A DNA stretch of 64,000 nt. Source: Hymenobacter yonginensis. GTDB taxonomy: Bacteria; Bacteroidota; Bacteroidia; Cytophagales; Hymenobacteraceae. The position numbers were made by a program, and so were the translations under genes. Positions 13,946-21,975 of this stretch are shown here, piece after piece. The stretch lies in NCBI RefSeq assembly GCF_027625995.1, contig NZ_CP115396.1, positions 1,364,001 to 1,428,000 on the forward strand. The letters are read 5' to 3'. The notes beneath the pieces were generated by a model. It searched no databases. It saw only the letters and a program-made list of their open reading frames with translations, and was not told the DNA's origin. How positions within the stretch are numbered: the stretch's first letter is position 1; each line of letters opens with the position of its first letter.

Positions 13946-16690
13946 ATGTCGAAAAAGCTACTTGTATTCCTTACCGGTTTGTTGCTGCTGGCGGCGCTGG
14001 CGTCGTACGTGTACTACCGGCGCACGGTAGCCGCCGTTCCTCTCGACCCCTGGGCGCTGGTGCCCGACGACGCCGTGCTGGTAACGGCCACCCGCGACCA
14101 GCCAACGCTGGTGCGCCACCTCAAGGAGACGCAGGTCTGGGACAACCTCACCACCGTGCGGTATTTCCAGAGCCTTGAAAATACCGTGGCCCTCATCGAC
14201 AGCCTCACCGGCAGCCGCAACGTGGTGCTGCGCTTTCTGGGCCGCAAAAACGTGCTCACGTCGGTGCACGTCACCGGGCCCGGGCGCTTCGATGTGCTGC
14301 TGCAGGTGCCTATTGGCAGCGTGCGCGAGTACCGGCAGGTGCGCGGGCTGGTGGATGCCCTGGCCCGCGACCCGCAGTTTCGGGTGCGTACCCGCGACTA
14401 CGAAGGCACGCTGCTCACCGAAATCGGTGAGCCCGGCACCGGGCGCGGCCTCACGTTCATCAACCACCGCAACCACCTGGTATTTAGCCCCAACCCGCTG
14501 CTGGTAGAAGCCGTGGTGCGCCGCCTGGCCGGCCCGGAGCAGCCCACCGTAGCGGCCGACTTCCAGGGCACCGACTTCTTCCGGCTGCGCGACGTGGACG
14601 CCACGCTGCTGGTGAACTACCGGCGCCTACCGCAGCTGCTGGGCGTGTTTTTCCGGGCCGATGTGGTGCCGGGTATTGGTTCCGTAACCAGCCTGGCCCG
14701 CAACGGCCAACTGGAAATGAAGCTTGCCGGCAATAAAGTAGTGCTCAGTGGCTTTGTCAACCCCGAAACCACGGCCGGCAGCCTGCACGAGCGCCTGCGC
14801 GGCCAGCCTGCCCAGCGCCTGCGCATGGCCGAAGTGCTGAGCCTGCGCACGGCCCTGCTGGTGCACCTGGGCCTGGGCCCGGCCAGCGTCCTACGCGGCC
14901 CACGCCCAACTGCCCCCCGCCCCGATACCCTCAACCCGGCCGTGCTGCCGCTGCTCGACAGCCTCACGGCGGGCCTGAGCCAGGAAGTGGCGCTGGCCTA
15001 TCTGGCCCCACCCACGGCCCGCGTGAAGCCCGGCCGCCTGGCGTTGATGTGGTGCGCCCGGCCCGCGCAGCAGGCGCTGCTGCTGGGCCAGCTGCGCCGG
15101 GTGGTGGGCGCCAGCCCGTCGTTTGAGCGGGTGGGGCCCTATCAGATTCACCAGACCGGTGTGCCGGAGCTGCCGGCTAGGCTGGTGGGGCCGCTGTTTG
15201 CCGGTTTCCGGGCGCCGGTGGTGGCCGTAGTGGGCAGCTACCTGGTCTTCGGGGATGATGCCGCCGCGCTGCGGGCCTGGCTGCAGGACGTGGCCGCCGA
15301 AAACGTATGGTCCCGCTCGCCCACGCAGGTGGCCTTCCTGCAGGAAACTCAGCCGCTGGCCCGCCTGAGCGTGGTGCTGGACACCCGCAACGCCTGGAAC
15401 CTGCTGCTGCGCGGGCTGGTGGAAGAGCGCCGGGCCGGGCTGCTGCGCAACGAGTCGTTGTTTAAGCGGTTTCCGCAGGTGGCGCTGCAGTTGGTGCCCG
15501 CCGCCAACGAGCAGGAAGAAGGAGCCCAGTATTTCAGCCAGCTGCTGCTGCGCCATCCGCTGGTGGGTCCGGCCGTGGCGCGGCCGCAGGGTAGCACCGG
15601 CACGGGCAGCGTGCTGGCCTTCAAAACGCCGCTGGCCGGATCCCCGCTGCTGGTGCCGGTGGCCGGTGCCACCCGGCCCGGCGTGCTGGTGCAGGACGCC
15701 GCGCAGGTGCTGCACTACGTGACGCCCGAAAACGTGGTGGCCTGGTCTGACTCGCTGCCGGGGCCGCTGGTGGGGCGGCTGCACCGCCGCACGGTGGCGG
15801 GCCGCGCCGGCTATCTGCTGGCCACGGCCGGCCAGCTGCACTTCTTGGACCAACAGGGGCGCACGGCGCCGCAGTTTCCGCTCAACCTGCCTGATTCAGT
15901 GCGGGCTACGGGCCTAAGTGTGTCACCGGAAGGAGCGGGGGCGGCCCCGCGGCTGCTGGTGGCCGGCGGCGGCGGCAACCTGTTTCTGTACGACACCAAC
16001 GGCAACGCCTACCCCAACTGGCAGCCCAAGCGCCTGGACTTCAACCTAGCCGCCCAGCCGCTGTACCTGACCGTAGGCGGGCGCGACGTATTGGTGGTAC
16101 TGCTCGAAAACGGCTACGTCTATGCCTTCGATCAGCAGGGCGCCACCTACCCGGGCTTCCCCATCAGCATGGGGGCGCGGCTGCAGAGTGAGGCGCTTGT
16201 GGAAACGGCCGGTCCTACGCTCAGCCGTACCCGCCTTACCGTGGTCAATCAGCACGGTGAGCAGGTGACTTTCACGCTGGCCGGCGACATTGTGAGCCGC
16301 CGCCGGGTGGCCACCTGGAGCCGCAGCTCGGTGTTCCGGCTCATTCCTGATCAGCAGCGCCGCACTTTCGTGGTGGTGCGCGAAGCCGGCGGCCAGCTGG
16401 ATCTGTTTGAAGCCGGCGGGCGGCGCCTGCTGGGCCAGCGCTTCCTCACCTCCGGGACCAAGCCAGTGCAGTTCTTTGACTTCGGCAACGGCCGCCGCGT
16501 GTATGCCATCATGGAGCCCGGTCCCGGCAAAGCCTACCTCTACGACAGCCAGGGCCGGTTGCTGGGCGGGCAGCCCTTCGAGAGCAGCGCCCCGGAAATC
16601 GGGCTCGAATACGAAGCCGGCACCAACACCTACCACCTCTACCGCACCGCCGGCCCGGAGCTGCGCCGCACGGGTCTGGAACTGAAATAG
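13946..16690 (+). CDS. Large unknown envelope protein with C-terminal beta-propeller-like region
   Basis: 914 residues. One N-terminal membrane helix or uncleaved signal (KLLVFLTGLLLLAALASYVY, residues 4-23) precedes a large soluble part. Residues about 35-600 contain repeated blocks in which a predicted strand follows AFLQETQPLARLSVVL- or LLVEAVVRRLAGPE-like helices; this recalls DUF3352-type proteins, but I cannot confirm it. Residues about 600-910 hold several beta-hairpin repeats built around short turns: LFLYDTNGNAYPNW, VYAFDQQGATYPGFPIS, LYDSQGRLLGGQPF, with roughly 40-70 residue spacing, a PQQ or WD-like propeller pattern. It stands alone, divergent from the paralogous lipoproteins. 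The function is unknown; export across the inner membrane is likely. Confidence 0.75.
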   Translation: MSKKLLVFLTGLLLLAALASYVYYRRTVAAVPLDPWALVPDDAVLVTATRDQPTLVRHLKETQVWDNLTTVRYFQSLENTVALIDSLTGSRNVVLRFLGRKNVLTSVHVTGPGRFDVLLQVPIGSVREYRQVRGLVDALARDPQFRVRTRDYEGTLLTEIGEPGTGRGLTFINHRNHLVFSPNPLLVEAVVRRLAGPEQPTVAADFQGTDFFRLRDVDATLLVNYRRLPQLLGVFFRADVVPGIGSVTSLARNGQLEMKLAGNKVVLSGFVNPETTAGSLHERLRGQPAQRLRMAEVLSLRTALLVHLGLGPASVLRGPRPTAPRPDTLNPAVLPLLDSLTAGLSQEVALAYLAPPTARVKPGRLALMWCARPAQQALLLGQLRRVVGASPSFERVGPYQIHQTGVPELPARLVGPLFAGFRAPVVAVVGSYLVFGDDAAALRAWLQDVAAENVWSRSPTQVAFLQETQPLARLSVVLDTRNAWNLLLRGLVEERRAGLLRNESLFKRFPQVALQLVPAANEQEEGAQYFSQLLLRHPLVGPAVARPQGSTGTGSVLAFKTPLAGSPLLVPVAGATRPGVLVQDAAQVLHYVTPENVVAWSDSLPGPLVGRLHRRTVAGRAGYLLATAGQLHFLDQQGRTAPQFPLNLPDSVRATGLSVSPEGAGAAPRLLVAGGGGNLFLYDTNGNAYPNWQPKRLDFNLAAQPLYLTVGGRDVLVVLLENGYVYAFDQQGATYPGFPISMGARLQSEALVETAGPTLSRTRLTVVNQHGEQVTFTLAGDIVSRRRVATWSRSSVFRLIPDQQRRTFVVVREAGGQLDLFEAGGRRLLGQRFLTSGTKPVQFFDFGNGRRVYAIMEPGPGKAYLYDSQGRLLGGQPFESSAPEIGLEYEAGTNTYHLYRTAGPELRRTGLELK

Positions 16691-16716
16691 CCGTCTGGAA
16701 GAGGCTGGAGCGTGCT

Positions 16717-17922
16717 ATGCAAACGCCGCAAGGCCGGCTTCCATGCGAAACTGAATATATTGCCTGTTCAGCCAGCCGCTTTTTCAGGCCGGCCTCAACT
16801 TCACTGCGCTTGAACCCAACTTCTACTTCCGTTGCTTCCTGGCCTATCGGGCTGGTGGTGGGCAAATTTCTGCCGTTTCATGCCGGGCACCAGTGGCTGC
16901 TGGAGCAGGCGGCGGCCCGCGTGCAGGACCTCTATGTGCTGGTGTACTCCAACCCCGATCCGGCCACGATGGACGCTGAAACCCGCGCCAGCTGGATCCG
17001 GCAGATCTACACGCCGGCCGGGTCCGAGCCGGGCACGCCGCCGCGCATCGGTAGCACGGTGCTGCACGTGGTGGCCCTGCCGGTAGGCCAGTTGCCCGTG
17101 CCGCCCAACGAAGCCGACGACCACTCGCACCGCGAGTTTGTGCGGCGCTGGCTGCGGCAGCAGCCCCTGCGGCCCGATGTGGTGTTTGCTTCCGAAGACT
17201 ACGGCCCCGGCTTCGCGGCTCATATCGGCGCTGAGTACGTGGGGGTAGACCCGGCTCGCACAACGGTGCCCATTTCCGGCACCCAGATCCGCGAAGACCT
17301 GTACGGGCACAATGCCTTCCTGCATCCGGTGGTGCAGGCGCACTTCCACTCGCCCCAGTTCATCCGCAAGATTGTGCTGATGGGGGCCGAAAGCACCGGC
17401 AAATCCACGCTCAGCAAGGCGCTGGCCGCGGCCTACGGCACCGTGTGGGTGCACGAGTACGGCCGCACGCTGCACGAGGAAAAAAACGGCGCCACCGACT
17501 TCGATGATCTGCTCTACATTGCGCACCGCCACCGCGAGCTGGAAGACGAGGCCGTGCCGCACGCTCGCCACTTCCTGTTCGTGGACACCAACGCGGCCAC
17601 CACGGCGCAGTTTTCCTACTTCTACTACGCCCGCTGCGCGCCCGAGCTGCAGGCCCTGGCCGCCGAGTGCCGGCAGCGTTACTTCCACACCTTCCTCTGC
17701 GCCCCCGACATTCCGTACGAGGACGACGGCTGGCGCGACCCGGAAGCCCTGCGCGACTTCCACCACGGCATGGTGGCCATGCAGCTTGACATGCTGCAAA
17801 TCCCCTACACGCTGCTCACGGGCTCGGTGGAAGAGCGCCTGCAGCAGGTGTACGCCGTTCTCGGCGAGCCGCAGAACGTGCTGGCCTCCGCCCTCACCAC
17901 CGACCCGCGCAAGTGGGGGTAG
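16717..17922 (+). CDS. nadR: Bifunctional NMN adenylyltransferase / ribosylnicotinamide kinase (NadR-like)
   Basis: An N-terminal nucleotidyltransferase domain carries GLVVGKFLPFHAGHQWLL (the HxGH-type site) and ISGTQIRED (the ISSTxxR-type site). The C-terminal domain has the P-loop LMGAESTGKSTLSKAL and a kinase core. Together they make NAD from nicotinamide riboside via NMN in the cytoplasm. The E. coli protein also has an N-terminal HTH repressor domain; none is present here, so a regulatory role is unlikely. The ATG at 16717 gives a 30-residue low-quality N-terminus before the domain; a TTG at 16810 (LNPTSTSVASWPIG) is a plausible true start. It follows the 914-residue protein by 26 bases. 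Confidence 0.9.
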   Translation: MQTPQGRLPCETEYIACSASRFFRPASTSLRLNPTSTSVASWPIGLVVGKFLPFHAGHQWLLEQAAARVQDLYVLVYSNPDPATMDAETRASWIRQIYTPAGSEPGTPPRIGSTVLHVVALPVGQLPVPPNEADDHSHREFVRRWLRQQPLRPDVVFASEDYGPGFAAHIGAEYVGVDPARTTVPISGTQIREDLYGHNAFLHPVVQAHFHSPQFIRKIVLMGAESTGKSTLSKALAAAYGTVWVHEYGRTLHEEKNGATDFDDLLYIAHRHRELEDEAVPHARHFLFVDTNAATTAQFSYFYYARCAPELQALAAECRQRYFHTFLCAPDIPYEDDGWRDPEALRDFHHGMVAMQLDMLQIPYTLLTGSVEERLQQVYAVLGEPQNVLASALTTDPRKWG

Positions 17923-18042
17923 GTGGTGAGTTGGTGGAGTGGCGGATTGGTGGATTCGTCAGCCTGAGCAGCACTGGTACGTAGTAGCGCGAACTTCGCG
18001 GTTCGTGCTACCGGCACTCCACCAGCCCACTACTCCCCAAAC
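17923..18042. repeat. Intergenic inverted arrays around a short family B hairpin
   Basis: Left-hand units such as GGTGAGTTGGTGGAGTGG and right-hand CACTCCACCAGCCCACTA are mutually complementary. Between them, at 17984-18011, GTAGCGCGAAC and GTTCGTGCTAC form a hairpin that is a shortened copy of the family B palindrome (29641, 31332, 60923). The array begins directly after the NadR stop codon. Confidence 0.65.
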
Positions 18043-19248
18043 TCACCTATTCGTGAGCCAGCCTTTGCGGTAGAAGTACACCAGCTGGAATATCACAATG
18101 GCCGCCAGCACCACCAGCAGCACCGGGTAGCCCCAGGGCTCGTAGAGTTCGGGCATGTTGAGGTGATTAATGCTGCCGTCGGGGTTTTCGCGTTGGAAGT
18201 TCATGCCGTAGAGGCCCACCACGAAGCTCAGCGGGATGAAGATGGAGCTGATGATGGTCAGCACCTTCATCACCTCGTTCATGCGGTTGCTCTGGTTGCT
18301 CATGAACAACTCCACCAGGCTCGTCACCGATTCGCGGTAGCTCTCGGCCAGGTCCAGGGCCTGGATGGCGTGGTCGTAGCAGTCGCGGAAGTAGACCTTC
18401 ATTTCCTCGGGCACTATCTCGTCGGGCATACGCAGGATTTCGGCTACTTTTTCGCGCTCCGGATACACGAAGCGCCGGAACCGGATGATGTCCTTTTTCA
18501 TGCGCAGGATGCGGCCCAGTACGCGCCGGTCGGGGCGGTCCTGCAGAATCCGGTCTTCCAGCTTCTCAATATAGTCGCCGATGGCGGCCATGGTGGGGTA
18601 GTACTGGTCGAGCACCACGTCGGTGAGGGCGTAGGCCAGGTACAGCGGCGGCTTGCGCTTGATCTGGCTGAAGCCCGACCGGATGCGCTGCCGCACGGTA
18701 TCGAGGCAGTCCACGTAGTCGTCCTGAAACGTGAGCACGTAGTTGGGGCCGGTGAAGATGGAGAGCTGGTCGTCGTCGATTTCCAGCAGCTGCGTGAACT
18801 CCGTCATGCGCGACACCAGAAACAGGCGGTTGTCGCCGAACACGTCCACTTTGGCCCGCTGGTAGTCGCCCAGCACGTCTTCCATTTGCAACGGGTGCAG
18901 CTCGAAGTCGGCCATAATCTGCTGCATCAGCTCCAGGTCGTTGTAACCGCGCACGTCAATCCAATGGCGCAGCTCGGGGTGGCCGTGGAAGTAGGTCAGC
19001 AGCTCCTGGTAGTTGTCGTATTCGTGCTCCTGGCAGGAATTTTCGTCGTAGGAAATCAGAAACAGCCGGGGCGTGAGCGAGCCTTCGCGGATGGTGAGCG
19101 TGCCCGGGCGCTGGCCCACGTGGGCCTCGCGGGCCAGGCGGGTGTCAGCGCGGTCGGCCACGGAATGCCGGCGCTCGGGCGTGGGCTCGGTGGAGGCATC
19201 GGGGGGCGGCAGCAGCGGGGCGGCGGCTGTGGGAGAAGCGGGTTCCAT
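18043..19248 (-). CDS. corA: CorA family magnesium/cobalt channel
   Basis: 401 residues. A long cytoplasmic N-terminal domain (LFLISYDENSCQEHEY, then MEDVLGDYQRAKVDVFGDNR) is followed by a long helix and two C-terminal membrane helices with the signature YGMNF just after the first; GMN is the ion-selectivity motif of CorA pentamers. The end YFYRKGWLTNR is the usual basic tail. The first 60 residues are poorly conserved (Pro/Ala-rich). The ATG at 19248 has CCTCCCTCCT upstream and a TACATTGG -7 like box at 19269-19276 on the minus strand. It is divergent from the flippase gene; the two promoters lie within 50 bases. Confidence 0.95.
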   Translation of the reverse strand: MEPASPTAAAPLLPPPDASTEPTPERRHSVADRADTRLAREAHVGQRPGTLTIREGSLTPRLFLISYDENSCQEHEYDNYQELLTYFHGHPELRHWIDVRGYNDLELMQQIMADFELHPLQMEDVLGDYQRAKVDVFGDNRLFLVSRMTEFTQLLEIDDDQLSIFTGPNYVLTFQDDYVDCLDTVRQRIRSGFSQIKRKPPLYLAYALTDVVLDQYYPTMAAIGDYIEKLEDRILQDRPDRRVLGRILRMKKDIIRFRRFVYPEREKVAEILRMPDEIVPEEMKVYFRDCYDHAIQALDLAESYRESVTSLVELFMSNQSNRMNEVMKVLTIISSIFIPLSFVVGLYGMNFQRENPDGSINHLNMPELYEPWGYPVLLVVLAAIVIFQLVYFYRKGWLTNR

Positions 19249-19307
19249 AGGAGGGAGGCGGATTGAGGCCAATGTACGGCGGAAGGTGGGGAGAAAGTTG
19301 GCCGGCG

Positions 19308-19315
19308 TACTTTTG
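19308..19315 (+). promoter_or_regulatory. -7 box TACTTTTG for the flippase gene
   Basis: An exact TAnnTTTG match only six bases before the ATG at 19322. Transcription would start at or inside the start codon, implying a leaderless mRNA. Confidence 0.6.
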
Positions 19316-19321
19316 GCCTCC

Positions 19322-20638
19322 ATGTCAGTTGCCCGCCCATCCGCCGCCACGCCGCTACCCGCGCCCGCCGCGCCGCCCGCTGCCCGGCAGTTTGTGCGCG
19401 GCTCGGTGGGATCGGGCGTGGCCGTGGTGGCGCGTGCGGCGGGGGCGCTGCTGCTCAACAAGCTGCTGGCCGTGTACGGCGGCCCCGGCGGCCTCACGCT
19501 GCTGGCGCACTTCCAGAACCTGATGGCCCTGTTCACGACGCTGCCCAACGACGGCACGCACGTGGGCCTGGTGAAATACCTGGCGCCGCTGCCGGCCCGC
19601 GCCGGCCGCTACCGGGCGTGGCTGGGGGCGGCACTGTTGCTGAACGGGGCTGCGCTGGCCCTGGGGCTGCTGGCGCTGCTGCTGTTTCCGGGGCCGCTGG
19701 TAGGAGTGTTTCAGCCCTCGGTGGGCTGGGTGGCTCTGTTTGGGCTGGGTATTGCGCTGCTCACGGCCTACGCGCTGCTGGGCGCCGTACTGCTGGCTGC
19801 CGGGCAGCTGCGCGCCTATATTAGCCTGACGGTGGCGCTGAGTTTGCTGGGGCCGGCGGCGGTGGCGATGGTGCTGGCCGGCGGCGGCGCGGCAACCACG
19901 GCGCTGCTGACGTATCTGCTGGCCCAGGGTGCCACGCTGCTGCCGGCCCTTTGGCTCACGCACCGGGCCGGGCTGCTGCCGGCGCTGTGGCCGGGCCGCC
20001 TGAGCAAAGCCGCGCTGCGGGGACTGGGCCGTTTCCTGCTGATGGCCGTGGGGCTGCTGCTGTTCGGCAAAGCCGTGGACTTTGCGGTGCGGGAGCTGCT
20101 GATCCGGCAGTTCACCCTCGCCGAAACCGACCTCTGGCAGGCCGTAGCCAAGCTCTCCGACAACTACACCATGGTGATGACCGCCGTGATGAGCAGCGTG
20201 TACTATCCGCGGCTGGCGGCGCTGGCGTCTCAGCCAGCCGCGCAGCGGGCCTGGGTGCGCACGGTGCTGCAGATGCTGGTGCCGCTGCTGGCCGCCGGCC
20301 TGGGTTTGCTCTACGCGCTGCGCCACTGGCTGCTGCCGGTGCTGTTCGAGGCCCGTTTCGGGGCAGCCGCCAGCCTGCTGGGTCCCCAGCTGCTCGGCGA
20401 CTGGCTGCGGTTTGTGGCGTGGCCGCTGGTGATGGTGCTCACGGCCCAGGCCCGCGTAGGGCGCTACGTAGCGCTGCAGACAGCCTCGGCGGTGCTGTAC
20501 GCCGCGGCCCTGGCGCTGCTGCTGCCGCGGCTGGGTTTGGTGGGAGCCGTATGGGCCTCCGCGCTGCGCCACGGCCTGCTGCTGCTCTGGTGCGGCTGGT
20601 ATTTTCGGCGGTTTTGGGTCGGGGAAGTGATGAAGTGA
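19322..20638 (+). CDS. O-antigen/polysaccharide flippase (Wzx-like, MATE/MVF fold)
   Basis: 438 residues with about 12 membrane helices, typical of polysaccharide transporters that move lipid-linked repeat units to the periplasmic face. The N-terminal region FVRGSVGSGVAVVARAAGAL, followed by LLNKLLAVYGGPGGLTLLAH, resembles WzxE-type O-antigen translocases, including the KLLAVYGGPGGLTLL-type loop. The ATG at 19322 is used because of the adjacent promoter; a long upstream extension would overlap the divergent corA gene. It begins a surface-glycan group with the GT2 at 20868. The final codons GTG ATG AAG TGA are part of the GTGATGGG array that follows. Confidence 0.85.
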   Translation: MSVARPSAATPLPAPAAPPAARQFVRGSVGSGVAVVARAAGALLLNKLLAVYGGPGGLTLLAHFQNLMALFTTLPNDGTHVGLVKYLAPLPARAGRYRAWLGAALLLNGAALALGLLALLLFPGPLVGVFQPSVGWVALFGLGIALLTAYALLGAVLLAAGQLRAYISLTVALSLLGPAAVAMVLAGGGAATTALLTYLLAQGATLLPALWLTHRAGLLPALWPGRLSKAALRGLGRFLLMAVGLLLFGKAVDFAVRELLIRQFTLAETDLWQAVAKLSDNYTMVMTAVMSSVYYPRLAALASQPAAQRAWVRTVLQMLVPLLAAGLGLLYALRHWLLPVLFEARFGAAASLLGPQLLGDWLRFVAWPLVMVLTAQARVGRYVALQTASAVLYAAALALLLPRLGLVGAVWASALRHGLLLLWCGWYFRRFWVGEVMK

Positions 20639-20867
20639 TGGGGTGATGGGGTGATGGGGTGATGGGGTGATGAGGGGTTAGGTAAGACGAAACAAACAGC
20701 ACGTCATTCCGAGCGGAGCAAGAAATTTCGCCAGCACGGTAGAATCATTCACTACACGGGCGAGATTCCTCGCTCCGCTCGGAATGACGTGCTTACTTTG
20801 TTACCTGTCACCTGTCACCTGTCACCTCATCACCTCATCACCTCATCACCTCATCACCTCAGAAGAA
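20625..20867. repeat. Composite repeat element A1 (array - palindrome - array)
   Basis: Left array: six GTGATGGG/GTGATGAA units from about 20625 to 20672. Palindrome: 20700-20792, with ACGTCATTCCGAGCGGAGC and GCTCCGCTCGGAATGACGT arms. Right array: CACCTGTC units followed by CACCTCAT units (20801-20860), partly complementary to the left array. The left array overlaps the 3' end of the flippase gene; the right array ends just before the GT2 start. Confidence 0.9.
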
Positions 20868-21776
20868 ATGACGCCTCTGGTTACCATCGTGGCGCTTTGC
20901 TACAACCACGGCCGCTTCCTGCGGCCCGCGCTGGATTCCATTCTGGCCCAGACGTATCCGCGGCTGGAGGTGTTTCTGGTGGATGATGGCAGCACCGACA
21001 ACAGCGTGGCGGTGCTGCGTGAGTACGCCGCCGCGCATCCGGAGTGGAAAACAGTTTTTCTGCCCGAAAACATCGGCAACTGTGCGGCTTTCAACCGGGC
21101 GTTCTTCCAAAGCCAGGGAGAGTTTCTCATCGACTTCGCCACCGACGATATTCTGCTGCCCGAGCGGGTGGCGCGGCAAGTGGCGCGGTTTCAGGAGCTG
21201 GATGCCAGCTATGGCATGCTCTACGGCAACGTGGCGCTGCACACCGAAGGCGGGGAGTTTCAACGGCTGTTTCACGCGCCCGGCCCTACGGGTGCGCTAC
21301 AGCCAGCTCCCGCTTCGGGCTGGGTGTTTGAGGATGTGCTGCGCCGGTTTTTTATCAGCGCGCCGTCCATGATGATGCGGCGCGCCACGCTGGAGCAGCT
21401 CAACGGCTACGACGAAACGCTGGCCTACGAGGACTTCGATTTCTGGGTGCGGGCCTCCCGCAACTGGCAGTTCAGCTACCAGGATGAAATCCTGACCGAA
21501 AAGCGTCTGCACCCCCGTTCCATGTCGGCGCAGGGCTACCGCCCCGGCGACCCGCTGGTGGCCTCCACCATCCGCATCTGCCACAAAGCCGCCGCCCTGT
21601 GCCGCACCGCGCCCGAGCGCCAGGCCCTTGCCGAGCGGGTGCGCTGGGAGCTGCGTCAGGCCGCCCGCTGGGGCAACCTCCCCGAGGCCCGCGACCTGTA
21701 CGCCCTGCTGCGCGAGCTGGGCGGCGCCGGGCTGATTGAGCACGGAATTGGAGCGTATCTGAAGGTGATGAGGTGA
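20868..21776 (+). CDS. Family 2 glycosyltransferase
   Basis: 302 residues. The GT-A core is clear: PLVTIVALCYNHGRFLRPAL, then LDSILAQTYPRLEVFLVDDG and STDNS, then FLIDFATDDILLPERV (DxD-like site), and later GYDETLAYEDFDFWVRAS with the acidic acceptor-side motif. There is no membrane helix, so it is cytoplasmic or peripheral. It adds a sugar to a glycan precursor; donor unknown. The flippase upstream points to surface polysaccharide or lipopolysaccharide synthesis. The ATG at 20868 was chosen because it starts the fold; the upstream frame is repeat DNA. The last codons GTG ATG AGG TGA come from the next repeat array. Confidence 0.9.
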   Translation: MTPLVTIVALCYNHGRFLRPALDSILAQTYPRLEVFLVDDGSTDNSVAVLREYAAAHPEWKTVFLPENIGNCAAFNRAFFQSQGEFLIDFATDDILLPERVARQVARFQELDASYGMLYGNVALHTEGGEFQRLFHAPGPTGALQPAPASGWVFEDVLRRFFISAPSMMMRRATLEQLNGYDETLAYEDFDFWVRASRNWQFSYQDEILTEKRLHPRSMSAQGYRPGDPLVASTIRICHKAAALCRTAPERQALAERVRWELRQAARWGNLPEARDLYALLRELGGAGLIEHGIGAYLKVMR

Positions 21777-21975
21777 TGAGGTGTCAACGTTAAGAACGTC
21801 ATTCCGAGCGGAGCGAGGAATCTCGCGTGCTGACGTTGGATTACTATTGCAACGTCAGCACGCGAGATTCCTCGCTCCACTCGGAATGACGTTCTTTCTT
21901 TACCTGTCACCTGTCACCTGTCACCTGTCACCTGTCACCTGTCACCTGTCACCTCATCACCTCATCACCTGTCAT
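21764..21975. repeat. Composite repeat element A2 (array - palindrome - array)
   Basis: Left GTGATGAGGTGATGAGGTG units (21764-21783), a nearly perfect palindrome at 21795-21893 (arms of about 40 bases, AACGTCATTCCGAGCGGAGC outward and CACGCGAGATTCC inward), then seven CACCTGTC units and CACCTCATCACC (21901-21974). It lies between convergent genes and supplies the stop codons of both: GTG ATG AGG TGA on the plus strand and GAT GAC AGG TGA on the minus strand. Confidence 0.9.

Noticed and set aside
20625-20867. CRISPR array
   Set aside because: The repeated units are 7-8 bases long without spacers of constant length, and no cas genes are present.
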